From NCBI RefSeq assembly GCF_003217355.1, contig NZ_QJTK01000001.1, positions 248,001 to 312,000 on the forward strand: 64,000 nucleotides of DNA. Direction: 5' to 3'. Shown in pieces: positions 16,089 to 24,668 of the stretch. How positions within the stretch are numbered: position 1 is the stretch's first letter; each line of letters opens with the position of its first letter. Under the pieces are notes generated by a model. That model worked only from the letters and a program-made list of their open reading frames with translations, did not search any database and was not told the origin of the DNA. The translations under genes and the position numbers were made by a program. The DNA comes from Rhodobacter viridis (GTDB taxonomy: Bacteria; Pseudomonadota; Alphaproteobacteria; Rhodobacterales; Rhodobacteraceae).

Positions 16089-17281
16089 TTGATCCCCCGG
16101 ATCGATTGCACGCGCGGATAGCGCGCGAGGAAGCGCGCGCGAATGAGGAAGAGCCACAGCGCCAGCGCGCCGCCCAGATGCGCAAGGCGCAGGTGCAGCG
16201 GATCACCATGCAAAAGCGTCACGACGCCCAGCACCGCCTGCAGCCCGATCCAGACCGTGGCGAGCACGAAGGCCGTGCGCGTCACCCCATGCACCGAGCG
16301 GCGCGAGCGGAGCAGCGCGAAGAGCCCGAGCGCCAGAAGCAGATAGCCGAGCGCTCGGTGGCTGAACTGCAAAAGCCCCTGATTTTCCAGCGCATTGCGC
16401 CACACAGGTTCAAGCGAAAGCAGATCGGGCGGCAGCCAGGCCCCGCCCATCATCGGCCAATCGGTGAAGACCGCGCCCGCGCCGATGCCGGTGACAAGCC
16501 CGCCGACGAGCAGTTGCAGGAAGCTCAGATGCATCAGACCCGTGGCCAGCCCGAACAGCCCCGGTTCCGCCTGACGACGGGCCGAGATCAGCGCGGCCTC
16601 GGTCCGGGCTGCCAGAAGCGCATACCAGAAGGCAAAGCCCACGAGCGCGAAGGCAAGGCCAAGGCGCAGCGTGGCGAAGGGGGCGGTGCCGATCGTGGTC
16701 TTGGCAAGATTGATCTTTGCCACGGCGAGGTCTGCGGCCTTTGCCACCTGCTCTTGCGGGGTGGGCGGGGCGACCACGGGGGCTGCGACAGGCGCAGGCG
16801 TCGGCGGCGTTGCGGGCAGGAGTTGCAGCGGCGGCAGCGCGCCCGTCTGCGGCAGCACCTCGGCCGCAGGTTCGGGCGACAAGGCCTTGGAAAGCTGGGA
16901 GATCGGCGTGGGGTCCGAGGCCGCGAGCAGCAGGCAGCCAAGGCCCAGCCCGGCGACGCGCATCCCCCAGCCGGGCGGCAGGCGGCGGCTGACAGCCAGA
17001 CCGAGCGCGCCAAGCGCCCAGACCGCGAAGAGCGCCAGCCCGGTGTAGGGCTGGACCAGATCGAGTTCGGCAATGCCGAAGCCCGGCGTCGCATCAAGGC
17101 CGAGTTGCAGCACCGCCAGCACGATCAGCGAAACCATCCAGAGCATCAGCGCCTTGCGCGCGCCTTTCGGCCGCGCGTCGATCATGCCGCCTTTCGGCGC
17201 CACGGGCATCTGTTTCGGGGTCTCGACGCCCACCTCTTCGAAGATCGCACGAGAGCGGTTCTTGGCGGGTTTCATCCCCAT
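16085..17281 (-). CDS. Heme A synthase (Cox15/CtaA) homologue lacking N-terminal heme ligands
   Basis: Cox15 oxidises heme O to heme A and uses four His ligands, two in each four-helix half. In this 398-residue protein the C-terminal half is well kept: FTDWPMMGG at about 272-280, His308 in FSHRALGYLL, His368 in AHLGGALALW. The first 250 residues contain no histidine at all. The EWGHR-type ligand and the ATHLGLAF-type ligand (here ATLRLGLAF, about 203-211) are gone, and the usual extracellular loop is replaced by a Pro/Ala-rich stretch at about 137-175. The N-terminal FEEVG...PVAPKGGMIDARP leader is typical of Rhodobacterales Cox15. It may be decaying or repurposed. GGAGG precedes the first ATG. 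Confidence 0.85.
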   Translation of the reverse strand: MGMKPAKNRSRAIFEEVGVETPKQMPVAPKGGMIDARPKGARKALMLWMVSLIVLAVLQLGLDATPGFGIAELDLVQPYTGLALFAVWALGALGLAVSRRLPPGWGMRVAGLGLGCLLLAASDPTPISQLSKALSPEPAAEVLPQTGALPPLQLLPATPPTPAPVAAPVVAPPTPQEQVAKAADLAVAKINLAKTTIGTAPFATLRLGLAFALVGFAFWYALLAARTEAALISARRQAEPGLFGLATGLMHLSFLQLLVGGLVTGIGAGAVFTDWPMMGGAWLPPDLLSLEPVWRNALENQGLLQFSHRALGYLLLALGLFALLRSRRSVHGVTRTAFVLATVWIGLQAVLGVVTLLHGDPLHLRLAHLGGALALWLFLIRARFLARYPRVQSIRGIK

Positions 17282-17311
17282 GCGCGGGCCTCCTGTCGCT
17301 TTGGCGCGACA

Positions 17312-18061
17312 CTAGGGCGCGGCACGGGCGGGGGCAAGGGGATTGGCGGGCGGCTCGAGCGCGCGCGTGCCGTCGATCACCGCCCAAGCCCCGCTCCAGC
17401 CGTCATTTTTCGCCATCCATCCCAGCATGGCGCAGGCCGCTTCGGCGTAAATGTCGCGCTCTTTTGCCGCCCGTCGCAGCCAGTCGCCCGCGGTTTCGGG
17501 CAGATCGGGGCGCGGAGGTTTATGGCAGCGCGCGGGACCGGTGCCCGGGGCCAGATAGCGCGGATCGTCCGAGACGATGACCGCCAGACCCTCGTCGGCC
17601 CAGGCGGGCAGGCGGTCGGCCAATTGTCCGGTGAAGCCCATGCGGGCGTGCACGGCGACATGGGTCAGCTCATGCGCAAGGATCGTGGTCGAGAGCCCGC
17701 GCGGCGAGAGGCGAACGACGGCAACGGGGCCAAAGGAATAGGTCACGGCTGCCGCGCCGCGCCCGCCAAGGCTGCGGTCGCAGGGCGCGGATTGGCAGGC
17801 AAGCAGGCGCAGATGGCCCCGGGTCGGGCCAAGGGCCTGCGCCACCTGCGCCTCGGCGGTGGTGATCTGAGCGATCAGGCGCAGCCGGTCGGGGGCGGGC
17901 ATCGCGGCCTCGACCCAGAGCCTGTCGCTGACTTGCACGAGCCCGAAGCAGCTGGGGCAGAGCGCGGCGCGCAGCGCGGGCAGGACCGCGAGCAGCGCCA
18001 CAAGACCCAACAGGCTGCCCAGTCCCAGCGCCAGAAGCGATCGCGTCAGAAGGTGTCGCAT
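17312..18061 (-). CDS. Membrane-anchored HExxH putative metalloprotease
   Basis: No named family is recognised with certainty. The 249-residue protein has an N-terminal membrane segment (about 8-28), then a periplasmic domain with HELTH at 130-134 and WADEG with Glu157 23 residues later, the layout of a gluzincin zinc site. Four cysteines (about 35, 38, 89, 94) could make disulfides, fitting an exported domain. The start lacks a strong ribosome binding site. The Cox15-like gene follows 30 bases downstream. Confidence 0.75.
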   Translation of the reverse strand: MRHLLTRSLLALGLGSLLGLVALLAVLPALRAALCPSCFGLVQVSDRLWVEAAMPAPDRLRLIAQITTAEAQVAQALGPTRGHLRLLACQSAPCDRSLGGRGAAAVTYSFGPVAVVRLSPRGLSTTILAHELTHVAVHARMGFTGQLADRLPAWADEGLAVIVSDDPRYLAPGTGPARCHKPPRPDLPETAGDWLRRAAKERDIYAEAACAMLGWMAKNDGWSGAWAVIDGTRALEPPANPLAPARAAP

Positions 18062-18339
18062 CGGCGCAGGATGGCGGGAGAGCGGGGGCGGCGCAAGTCT
18101 GCCCTTGCTTGGGTCGGGCGGAAAAGGAAACGCGATCCGCGTTTCCCCGCCCGCTGTGCAACGGCGGTCGCAAGACCGTTTCCATCAAGGGCAACAGAGG
18201 CCGGCGCATGCCCCGGCGGGCGAGAAGCGCCCGCCGATGGCGGGGCGGGCGCAGGCCGAGTGCCTGTGGGCCCTCGGCGGTCATGGGGCCAATCTTGCGC
18301 GTGACCTCGGCGATGGCCTCGGTCAAATCTGCGTCCGCC
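18062..18339. other. Gap with hairpin, no gene seen
   Basis: A perfect 9-bp stem GGAAACGCG/CGCGTTTCC (18126-18134 with 18138-18146) stands in the gap between trmJ and the HExxH gene, without a T-run on either side. Nothing else is recognised. Confidence 0.4.
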
Positions 18340-19077
18340 TCAATCCCGGTTGCGCAGAAGCTGCCGCAGCATCCCGTGCAGCGTCTGCACATCCGCCCGC
18401 GTCAGGCCGAACCGGCTCCACATGTTGCGCAGATTGCGCTTCATCATCGGTGCCTTGCCCTCGGGGAAGAAGAACCCGGCCGCCTCGAGCCTTTCCTCGT
18501 AATGATCACCGAGTTTCTCGATTTCGAGCGCATTGGCCAACTCGGCCCCGGCCAGACCGGGGTCGATCGCGGGGGCCGCATTGCCCTGACGGGAAAATTC
18601 GTAAGCGGTCAGCAGCACCGCTTGCGCAAGGTTCAGCGAGAAGAATTCGGGGTTCACCGGCACGGTGATGATCGCATTCGCCCGGATGATGTCGTCGTTT
18701 TCAAGCCCGGTGCGCTCGGGGCCGAACATCACGCCGACGCGCTGACCGGCGGCGATCCGCGCCCGCGCCTCGGCCATCGCGGCCTCGGGGGTGTAAATGG
18801 GCTTCGTCAGTTCGCGCCCGCGCGCCGTCGTCGCAAAGACGAAGTCGCAATCGGCAATCGCCTCGGCGGTTGAGGCGAAGACCCCGGCATGATCCAGCAC
18901 CTTGCCCGCCGCACCCGAGGCCATCGCAACGGCTTTCGGGTTCGGCCAGCCATCGCGCGGATCGACCAGCCGCAGCACGGACAGCGAAAAGTTCAGCATC
19001 GCCCGGGCGGCGGCGCCGATGTTTTCGCCCATCTGCGGACGGATCAGGATGAAGACGGGAGGCAGCTTCTGGGTCAT
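18340..19077 (-). CDS. trmJ: tRNA 2'-O-methyltransferase, TrmJ/SpoU type
   Basis: TrmJ methylates the 2'-O of position 32 in tRNAs. The 245-residue protein has the SPOUT-class motifs: RPQMGENIGAAARAMLNF at about 12-29 (motif 1), VGVMFGPERTGLEND (motif 2) and the knot motif with NLAQAVLLTAYE. The C-terminal extension of about 80 residues fits TrmJ rather than TrmL. Start ATG at 19077 follows a GGGGGG run. Its promoter region is shared with the divergent ThiE-like gene. Confidence 0.9.
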   Translation of the reverse strand: MTQKLPPVFILIRPQMGENIGAAARAMLNFSLSVLRLVDPRDGWPNPKAVAMASGAAGKVLDHAGVFASTAEAIADCDFVFATTARGRELTKPIYTPEAAMAEARARIAAGQRVGVMFGPERTGLENDDIIRANAIITVPVNPEFFSLNLAQAVLLTAYEFSRQGNAAPAIDPGLAGAELANALEIEKLGDHYEERLEAAGFFFPEGKAPMMKRNLRNMWSRFGLTRADVQTLHGMLRQLLRNRD

Positions 19078-19158
19078 GCCCCCCGATACAGAAGCGCAAA
19101 GCCGCTGGCAAGGCGGGGCCGCCTGCGCTAGAAGGCGCGAAACCCGAAAGGAGGCCCC

Positions 19159-19776
19159 ATGTCCGAGGATCGCCCGCAGCTTTACCTGCTTACCCCGCCG
19201 AGCTTCGATCTCGAGGTCTTCCCGCAGCTTCTCGCCCGCGTGCTGGGCGCGCAGGAGGTGGCCTGCATCCGTCTGGGTCTCGCGACGAAAGACGAGGACA
19301 AGGTGATGCGCGCGGCCGATGCGGTGCGCCAGATCGCGCATGAATTCGACGTCGCGCTGGTGATCGAGAACCACATCGCGCTCGTGGAACGCCACGGCCT
19401 TGACGGCGTGCACCTGACCGACGGCGCCCGCACCGTGCGCTATGCCCGCAAGGAGCTCGGCACCGAGGCGATCGTCGGCAGCTTCTGCGGCGCCTCGCAG
19501 CATGATGGCATGAGCGCGGGCGAGGCCGGGGCGGATTACATCTGCTTCGGTCCGGTGGGCGAGACCGGGCTTGGCACCGGCACCCGGGCCGATCGCGATC
19601 TCTTCCAATGGTGGTCCGAGGTGATCGAGGTTCCGGTCGTTGCCGAAGGCGCGCTGACCGAGGCGCTTGTCCGCGACTTCGCCCCGGTCACCGATTTCTT
19701 CGCCGTGGGCGAAGAGATCTGGACAACCGAAGATCCGGTGGCCGCGCTTGGCCGCCTTGTCGCGGCGATGGGCTGA
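19159..19776 (+). CDS. ThiE/TenI-family thiamine phosphate synthase-like protein
   Basis: The family makes thiamine phosphate from the pyrimidine and thiazole halves or, as TenI, aromatises the thiazole. The 205-residue TIM barrel shows IRLGLATKDEDKV, the VIENHIALVERHGLDGVHL segment, GSFCGASQHDGMSAGEAGADYICFGPV and a PVVAEGALTEA strand. Catalytic residues of true ThiE are only partly visible, so it may be a diverged paralogue. A GAAAGGAGG site precedes it. It is coupled by a TGATG overlap to the kinase downstream. Confidence 0.8.
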   Translation: MSEDRPQLYLLTPPSFDLEVFPQLLARVLGAQEVACIRLGLATKDEDKVMRAADAVRQIAHEFDVALVIENHIALVERHGLDGVHLTDGARTVRYARKELGTEAIVGSFCGASQHDGMSAGEAGADYICFGPVGETGLGTGTRADRDLFQWWSEVIEVPVVAEGALTEALVRDFAPVTDFFAVGEEIWTTEDPVAALGRLVAAMG

Positions 19777-20459
19777 TGGCGGAATTCTGGCTCGGTGATT
19801 CCAACGGTCCGATGGGCGACGTTGGCGCCTTCATGGGCTCGGAGCTGCGGGTCGACCGCGCCGATCTGGCGGGCCATATCGGGCAGCTCGGGGACGAGCG
19901 CGTGCTGGTGGCGCTGGTCGGCGCCCCCGGTTCGGGCAAGTCGCATCTGGCGGCGGAACTGGCCGAGGCACTCAATGCCCGCATGCCGGGCCGCGCCGCG
20001 ATCCTGCCGATGGACGGGTTTCACCGCGACAACGATTGGCTGGAGGCGCAGGGCCTGCGCGCGGTGAAGGGCAATCCCGACACTTTCGACGTTGCGGGCT
20101 TCGCCGCCTGCCTGTCGGCGGTCAAGGCCGCGACCGGCGATTGTCCGGTGCCGACCTTTGACCGGGAAGCCGATGCCGTCGTGCCCGCGGGTGCGGTGAT
20201 CCCGGCTGCGGCGCAGGTGATCCTCGTCGAGGGCAATTACCTGCTGCTGACCCGCCCGGGCTGGCGCGATCTGGCGCCGCTTTTCGATCTTTCCGTCCGC
20301 CTCGCCGTGCCCGAGGCCGAGCTGCGCCGCCGCCTGATGGCACGTTGGGCCGATCTGCCGCTTGCGGAAGCCACGCGCCGGACCGAGGAAAACGATCTGC
20401 CGAACGGGCGGTTGCTGATCAGCGAAAACCGGGCCGCCGATCTGGTGATCTTCGGCTGA
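19776..20459 (+). CDS. P-loop kinase, uridine kinase/pantothenate kinase-like
   Basis: The 227-residue product has a Walker A motif GAPGSGKSHLA at about 48-58, the PMDGFHRDND motif typical of the phosphoribulokinase/uridine kinase fold, and a LVEGNYLLL strand. Related bacterial genes are annotated as nucleoside or fructose kinases; the substrate here is not known. The start at 19776 is chosen for its stop/start overlap with the ThiE-like gene, which leaves about 35 residues before the conserved region; internal ATGs at 19812 and 19833 lack ribosome binding sites. Confidence 0.82.
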   Translation: MAEFWLGDSNGPMGDVGAFMGSELRVDRADLAGHIGQLGDERVLVALVGAPGSGKSHLAAELAEALNARMPGRAAILPMDGFHRDNDWLEAQGLRAVKGNPDTFDVAGFAACLSAVKAATGDCPVPTFDREADAVVPAGAVIPAAAQVILVEGNYLLLTRPGWRDLAPLFDLSVRLAVPEAELRRRLMARWADLPLAEATRRTEENDLPNGRLLISENRAADLVIFG

Positions 20460-20483
20460 GCGGGGAGAGGGGGCAGAGCCCCC

Positions 20484-21704
20484 TCATCCGGTGCTGGTGA
20501 ACCTGTTCGCCGGAATTTCGATCACGCTTTTCGAGGGCGGCGTCTCGGCAAACCGCGCCTTCAGCGTCAGCGGTCCCGCGGTGATGCGGAAGTAGTCGTA
20601 GACCCCGGGCCGGTCGAAGGCGCAGAGATACTGGAAATGCAGCCGGAAGAAGCGCCAGCGCAGCTCTTTCCAGCGTTTGGGCGAGAGCGTCTTCGTGAAG
20701 GCGGCCGAGAGGATCAGCGGCTGGATCTGGCCCGCGGGGCCGACGCCCGAGACCTTGACCGGATCGCACAGCGCAAAGGCGCAGCCATCGCCCGGCGCGG
20801 TGACATCGACCCACGCAAGCTCCGGTCGGGTGCAGAGCCAGGCCAGATCGCCGCGCAGCCGTTTCGCTTCCGGCAGGAAGCTCACCATCGGCACGACATG
20901 GCCGAGCGACAGGAAGCCGAGGCTTGGCCCCGTCGCGGGCACGCGGCCCGCCCGGATCAGATCGGCAAGGATCGAGACCGCCAGATGCGCGCCCGAGGAA
21001 TGGCCGACGACGAGCACCTCGTCCCAGTCCTCGCTCAGCGCCTGGGCGATCGTGTCGCCAAAGGCCGCCATCCGGGTTTCCAAAGCCTCCGGGTTGGCGC
21101 CGCCCCAGCGCGCGGTGAAGGCGTAGTCGTGCATCAGGTAATAGGCGTAAAACTTGCCGTCCTGCTTGCGAAACCATCTGAGCACCGCCCAGGTCATCCC
21201 GGCGCAAAGCGCAAGGCCGAGCCCCCGGTCGAAGGGGAAATCAGGGAGCGGCCAGAGCAGCAGGGCGGCCAGCGCCCAGCCAGCGCCCAAGCCCGCAAGC
21301 GCCTGCGCGATCAGCGCCAAGATCGGATAGAGCGCCGCGATCACCGGGCCTTTCCGTAGCCGCATCAGCCGGAACAGCGCCCCCGAGCCGATATAGGCCG
21401 AGGCCGTGCGGACGAGCTGCAGATAGGTCGCGGGGATCGATGCCTCCATGCTGTCGCGCACGATATCGGCCCAGACCAGCACCTCGACATCGGCCTCGAC
21501 CGTCGTGCCGTCCTGCGTCGAGTTGACATGCCAGCCATAGGGGCCGCCCGCGCGCTTGGGCGCAAGGCTCAGCGCATAGCCCGAGATCGCGGCCTGCGCC
21601 GTGCCCTCGGTGCGGTAAAGCTCGCGGTAACGGCGCGGGTGGATCGGATCGTAGCCGGGGATGTAGAACACCCGGCGGCGGCGGACGGTCTGAGAGCGGT
21701 GCAT
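20484..21704 (-). CDS. Alpha/beta hydrolase-like membrane protein
   Basis: The 406-residue protein has a nucleophile elbow GHSSGAH with Ser at about 236, fitting a lipase/esterase-type fold (VFYIPGYDP strand near 13-21). Unusually, two hydrophobic segments at about 119-150 and 158-178 interrupt the fold between the first strands and the nucleophile, so it is probably a membrane-embedded hydrolase. Substrate unknown. The ATG at 21704 is preferred over 21710 because AAGGA is then properly spaced. It is not operonic with the convergent kinase gene; the gap between them contains a GGGGGCAGAGCCCCC hairpin. Confidence 0.75.
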   Translation of the reverse strand: MHRSQTVRRRRVFYIPGYDPIHPRRYRELYRTEGTAQAAISGYALSLAPKRAGGPYGWHVNSTQDGTTVEADVEVLVWADIVRDSMEASIPATYLQLVRTASAYIGSGALFRLMRLRKGPVIAALYPILALIAQALAGLGAGWALAALLLWPLPDFPFDRGLGLALCAGMTWAVLRWFRKQDGKFYAYYLMHDYAFTARWGGANPEALETRMAAFGDTIAQALSEDWDEVLVVGHSSGAHLAVSILADLIRAGRVPATGPSLGFLSLGHVVPMVSFLPEAKRLRGDLAWLCTRPELAWVDVTAPGDGCAFALCDPVKVSGVGPAGQIQPLILSAAFTKTLSPKRWKELRWRFFRLHFQYLCAFDRPGVYDYFRITAGPLTLKARFAETPPSKSVIEIPANRFTSTG

Positions 21705-21764
21705 GGTCATCCTTCGTGGTCCCGTGCCGCGACGCTAGCGGAAAAATCCGCGCATGGCTGTGAC

Positions 21765-22451
21765 TTACGCCGCAGTCCAGCGCAAGACATTGGCGCGGAT
21801 GGCGGCGATGCGGCGCTCGGTCTCGGGGTGCGAGGAGAGCCAGGCCGGGGCGGCGCCGCGCCCGCCCGCAAGGCTGTCGAGCCGGGCAAACAGACTCAGC
21901 TGCGGCTCGGCGCCGATCCCGGCCTTGATCAGCAGAGCGGTGGCGAAGGCATCGGCTTCGTATTCGTCGCGCTGGCTCAGCTGCGCGGCGATGGCGGCGA
22001 TGATCAGATTGGCGAGCCAGACGCCTGCCACCGGGATGATCCGGCCAAGCACGCCCACCAGCACCATCTGCAGCACGTTCTGCCCGGTGAAATCGATCAT
22101 CCGCCGTTTCGCATGGCCGCTGGCCACATGGCCAAGCTCATGCGCGATGACCGAGGCGATTTCCTCGGCCGTCACCTGACCCGAGCGGTAAAGCGCCATG
22201 AAGCCCTCGGTCAGGAAGACCCGGCCATCGGGGGCGGCAAGGCCGTTCACCGTGGGCTCGGCATAGACGAAGACCGGCAGGCTGGGCACGCCCAGGGCCG
22301 CGCGCAGGCGGGCGAGCACCGGGGCAAGGCCGGGATCGGTGAGCGGGGCCGAGCGGGCAGAAAGCTGGCGCAGCAGGTTGCGCGACGAGAAATGCCACAT
22401 CGCGAGCGCGGCGAGGAGAACGAGAAGGAAGGGGAGAAGGCGCAGGATCAT
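21765..22451 (-). CDS. M48 family zinc metalloprotease
   Basis: The 228-residue protein has an N-terminal membrane segment (about 3-19), the zinc motif HELGH at 104-108, the third ligand Glu165 in YEADAFA and a second hydrophobic stretch at about 124-158. It resembles the short M48 (HtpX/BepA-like) proteases that act in membrane or envelope protein quality control. It lies 31 bases after the DedA gene and is probably the last gene of that operon. No strong ribosome binding site is visible. Confidence 0.88.
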   Translation of the reverse strand: MILRLLPFLLVLLAALAMWHFSSRNLLRQLSARSAPLTDPGLAPVLARLRAALGVPSLPVFVYAEPTVNGLAAPDGRVFLTEGFMALYRSGQVTAEEIASVIAHELGHVASGHAKRRMIDFTGQNVLQMVLVGVLGRIIPVAGVWLANLIIAAIAAQLSQRDEYEADAFATALLIKAGIGAEPQLSLFARLDSLAGGRGAAPAWLSSHPETERRIAAIRANVLRWTAA

Positions 22452-22482
22452 GGGGGGAAGATGGGGGCGCGGCGGGGCGTGG

Positions 22483-23085
22483 TCAATCCCCGGCGCGCAG
22501 GGGGGCGGGGCGGCGCAGCGCGCGGATCAGCCAAAGCCCGAGCAAGAGCGCGATCACTCCGCTCGCCATCAGGCCAAGGGCGTTGCCCGCCAGATCGGCG
22601 GCGGCCTGAAGATTGGCGCCGAAGGTGATGCCCAGCCCGACATAGAGCGTGACCCAGATCGCCTCGCCCGCGATATCGGCGAGCGTGAAGCGGGCATGGC
22701 CGTATCCCGAGGCGCCCGCGGCCAGGTTCACCCAGGGGCCAAGTGCGGAAAAGAGCCAGCGCGTCAGGAAGATCGCCACCGCGCCGTTCTTCGCAAGGCT
22801 GTCGAGCGCCGTGGCCACCAGTCCCGCGCCTTTCGGGCCGGGCGCGGGCAGAAGATGCGCCGCCTTGCGCCCGATCCAGTAGCCGACCTGATCGCCCGCG
22901 AGCGCGCCGCCAAAGGCCGCGCCTGCGACCGGCGCCAGCGCCAGATCGCCCGACCCGACAAAGGCGCCCGCCGCGATCATCGTCAGCGACGAGGGGATCG
23001 GCAGGGCAAGGCAGCTGAGAAACGTCGCAAGCCCCACCAGCCAGATCCCGCAAAGCGGCAGCTGCGCCAGAATCCAGTCGGTCAT
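22483..23085 (-). CDS. DedA/VTT family membrane protein
   Basis: DedA proteins are polytopic inner-membrane proteins, some acting as undecaprenyl phosphate or phospholipid flippases. The 200-residue product has the typical re-entrant motif (LSCLALPIPSSLTMIAAGAF near 23-42), the GDQVGYWIGR motif and FLTRWLFSALGPWVNLAAG, containing the conserved F.(T/S)R.....P. Its start overlaps the stop of the upstream small gene as ATGA. Precise substrate unknown. Confidence 0.9.
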   Translation of the reverse strand: MTDWILAQLPLCGIWLVGLATFLSCLALPIPSSLTMIAAGAFVGSGDLALAPVAGAAFGGALAGDQVGYWIGRKAAHLLPAPGPKGAGLVATALDSLAKNGAVAIFLTRWLFSALGPWVNLAAGASGYGHARFTLADIAGEAIWVTLYVGLGITFGANLQAAADLAGNALGLMASGVIALLLGLWLIRALRRPAPLRAGD

Positions 23086-23444
23086 TGTGGCGATCGGGGC
23101 GGGGTCTGCGGCAGGCCCGCGTCAAGCTTCGCGATCAGATCGGCGACCGGCACATCAAGCTTTTCCGCGATGGCTTCGAGCGTCGGACGGTCGTCGTCGA
23201 CCAGTTTGCGCGCATCCTCGATGCCGAGGATCGCATCGACCGCCTCGACATCGACATGCCAGCTGCGCGCGATGTAGTCCGGCGTCATCCAGGCCTCGGG
23301 CGCCTGCTGGTGATGCGCCGGATCGGACCAGAACAGCGCCCGGCTGATCATCCGCCCGCCAAAGAACCCGGCCAGCGACAGCGCGACGAGAAAGGCCACC
23401 AGCGCCAGCCGCTGTTCCGCCCAAAGCCGCCGCAGCGCGGTCAT
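23082..23444 (-). CDS. Small single-pass membrane protein
   Basis: No family is recognised. The 120-residue product has one membrane segment (about 14-31) and a soluble region with a MTPDYIARSWHVDVEAV stretch followed by an acidic domain ending in a Pro-rich tail. The soluble part resembles a small helical DNA-binding or docking fold only loosely. It is coupled at both ends by ATGA overlaps, to the VWA gene upstream and the DedA gene downstream, so it belongs to that operon. Confidence 0.8.
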   Translation of the reverse strand: MTALRRLWAEQRLALVAFLVALSLAGFFGGRMISRALFWSDPAHHQQAPEAWMTPDYIARSWHVDVEAVDAILGIEDARKLVDDDRPTLEAIAEKLDVPVADLIAKLDAGLPQTPPRSPQ

Positions 23445-24622
23445 CCGAGCACCTTCATCGCCCGGGTGATGCCGTCGAGCGTCAGCGGATACATCCGCCC
23501 CTCGAACGCCGCCTCGATCATCGCGATCGACTGGGTGTAGCCCCAATGCTTCTCCGGCACCGGGTTGAGCCAGACATGATCGGGCCATTGGGTGCGCGCA
23601 CGGTCGAGCCAGACCACGCCCGGTTCCGGGTTCCAATGCTCGTTCGCGCCGCCGACATGGCTGATCTCATAGGGCGACATCGAGGCGTCCCCGACGAAAA
23701 TGCATTTGTAATCAGGCCCGTAGCGGTTGAGCACCTCCCAGGTGGGGGTCACATCCTCCCAGCGGCGGCGGTTTTCGCGCCAGACGCCTTCATACAGGCA
23801 GTTGTGGAAGTAATAATGTTCGAGATGCTTGAACTCGGCCCGGGCGGCGGAAAAGAGCTCCTCGACCAGCTGCACATGCGCGTCCATCGAGCCGCCCGAG
23901 TCGAGAAACAGCACCACCTTGACCGCATTGTGCCGCTCGGGTCGGGTCTTCACGTCGATATAGCCCCTTTCGGCGCTGGCGCGGATCGTGCCGGGCAGGT
24001 CGAGCTCTTCCTGTGCACCGTGACGCGCCCATTGCCGCAGCCGCTTCAGCGCCACCTTGATGTTGCGCGTGCCAAGTTCGACCCGATCGTCGAAATCGCG
24101 AAACTCTCTTTTGTCCCAGACCTTTACCGCGCGTTGGTGACGGCTTTCAGCCTGCCCGATCCGCACCCCTTCGGGGTTGTAGCCATAGGCCCCAAAGGGC
24201 GAGGTGCCCGCGGTGCCGATCCATTTGTTGCCGCCCTGATGGCGGCCTTCCTGTTCTTTCAGCCGTTCGCGCAGCGTCTCCATCAGCTTCTCGAAGCCGC
24301 CAAGCGCCGCGATCTGCGCCTTTTCTTCCTCGCTCAGATGCTTTTCGGCCATCTTGCGCAGCCAATCCTCGGGCAGTTGCAGGGCATCAAGCACCGCCTC
24401 GGCCGGGATCGCGTCCAGGCCGCGGAAACTTTCCGCAAAGGCCCGGTCGAAGCGGTCAAGGTGGCGTTCGTCCTTCACCAGAGCGACACGCGCGAAATAG
24501 TAAAATCCGTCGATGTCATAAAGACAAAGGCCCGCTGCGAGACCTTCGAGGAACGACAGGTATTCGCGCGGGCTGACCGGAACGCCATTGCGGCGCAAAG
24601 TGTCGAAGAAAGGCAGGAACAT
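23441..24622 (-). CDS. VWA domain protein (CoxE-like)
   Basis: The 393-residue protein has a helical N-terminal region, a charged middle (about 95-200) and a von Willebrand A domain with DSGGSMDAH at 241-249, a variant of the DxSxS metal-ion site. Such proteins usually work with a MoxR-type AAA+ ATPase as chaperones in complex assembly; none is visible here. It heads a four-gene overlap set (VWA, membrane protein, DedA, M48), pointing to an envelope role. The start at 24622 has AGGAA nearby. Confidence 0.88.
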   Translation of the reverse strand: MFLPFFDTLRRNGVPVSPREYLSFLEGLAAGLCLYDIDGFYYFARVALVKDERHLDRFDRAFAESFRGLDAIPAEAVLDALQLPEDWLRKMAEKHLSEEEKAQIAALGGFEKLMETLRERLKEQEGRHQGGNKWIGTAGTSPFGAYGYNPEGVRIGQAESRHQRAVKVWDKREFRDFDDRVELGTRNIKVALKRLRQWARHGAQEELDLPGTIRASAERGYIDVKTRPERHNAVKVVLFLDSGGSMDAHVQLVEELFSAARAEFKHLEHYYFHNCLYEGVWRENRRRWEDVTPTWEVLNRYGPDYKCIFVGDASMSPYEISHVGGANEHWNPEPGVVWLDRARTQWPDHVWLNPVPEKHWGYTQSIAMIEAAFEGRMYPLTLDGITRAMKVLG

Positions 24623-24668
24623 CAAAACCCCCCGCGCCGCTGCCAAAGGCGCGGGGGCAAGCCGAGCC

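Noticed and set aside
15563-18304. A 913-codon plus-strand open frame
   Set aside because: It covers the M32 peptidase, Cox15-like and HExxH genes antisense, is Arg/Gln/Ala-rich and has no domain resemblance.
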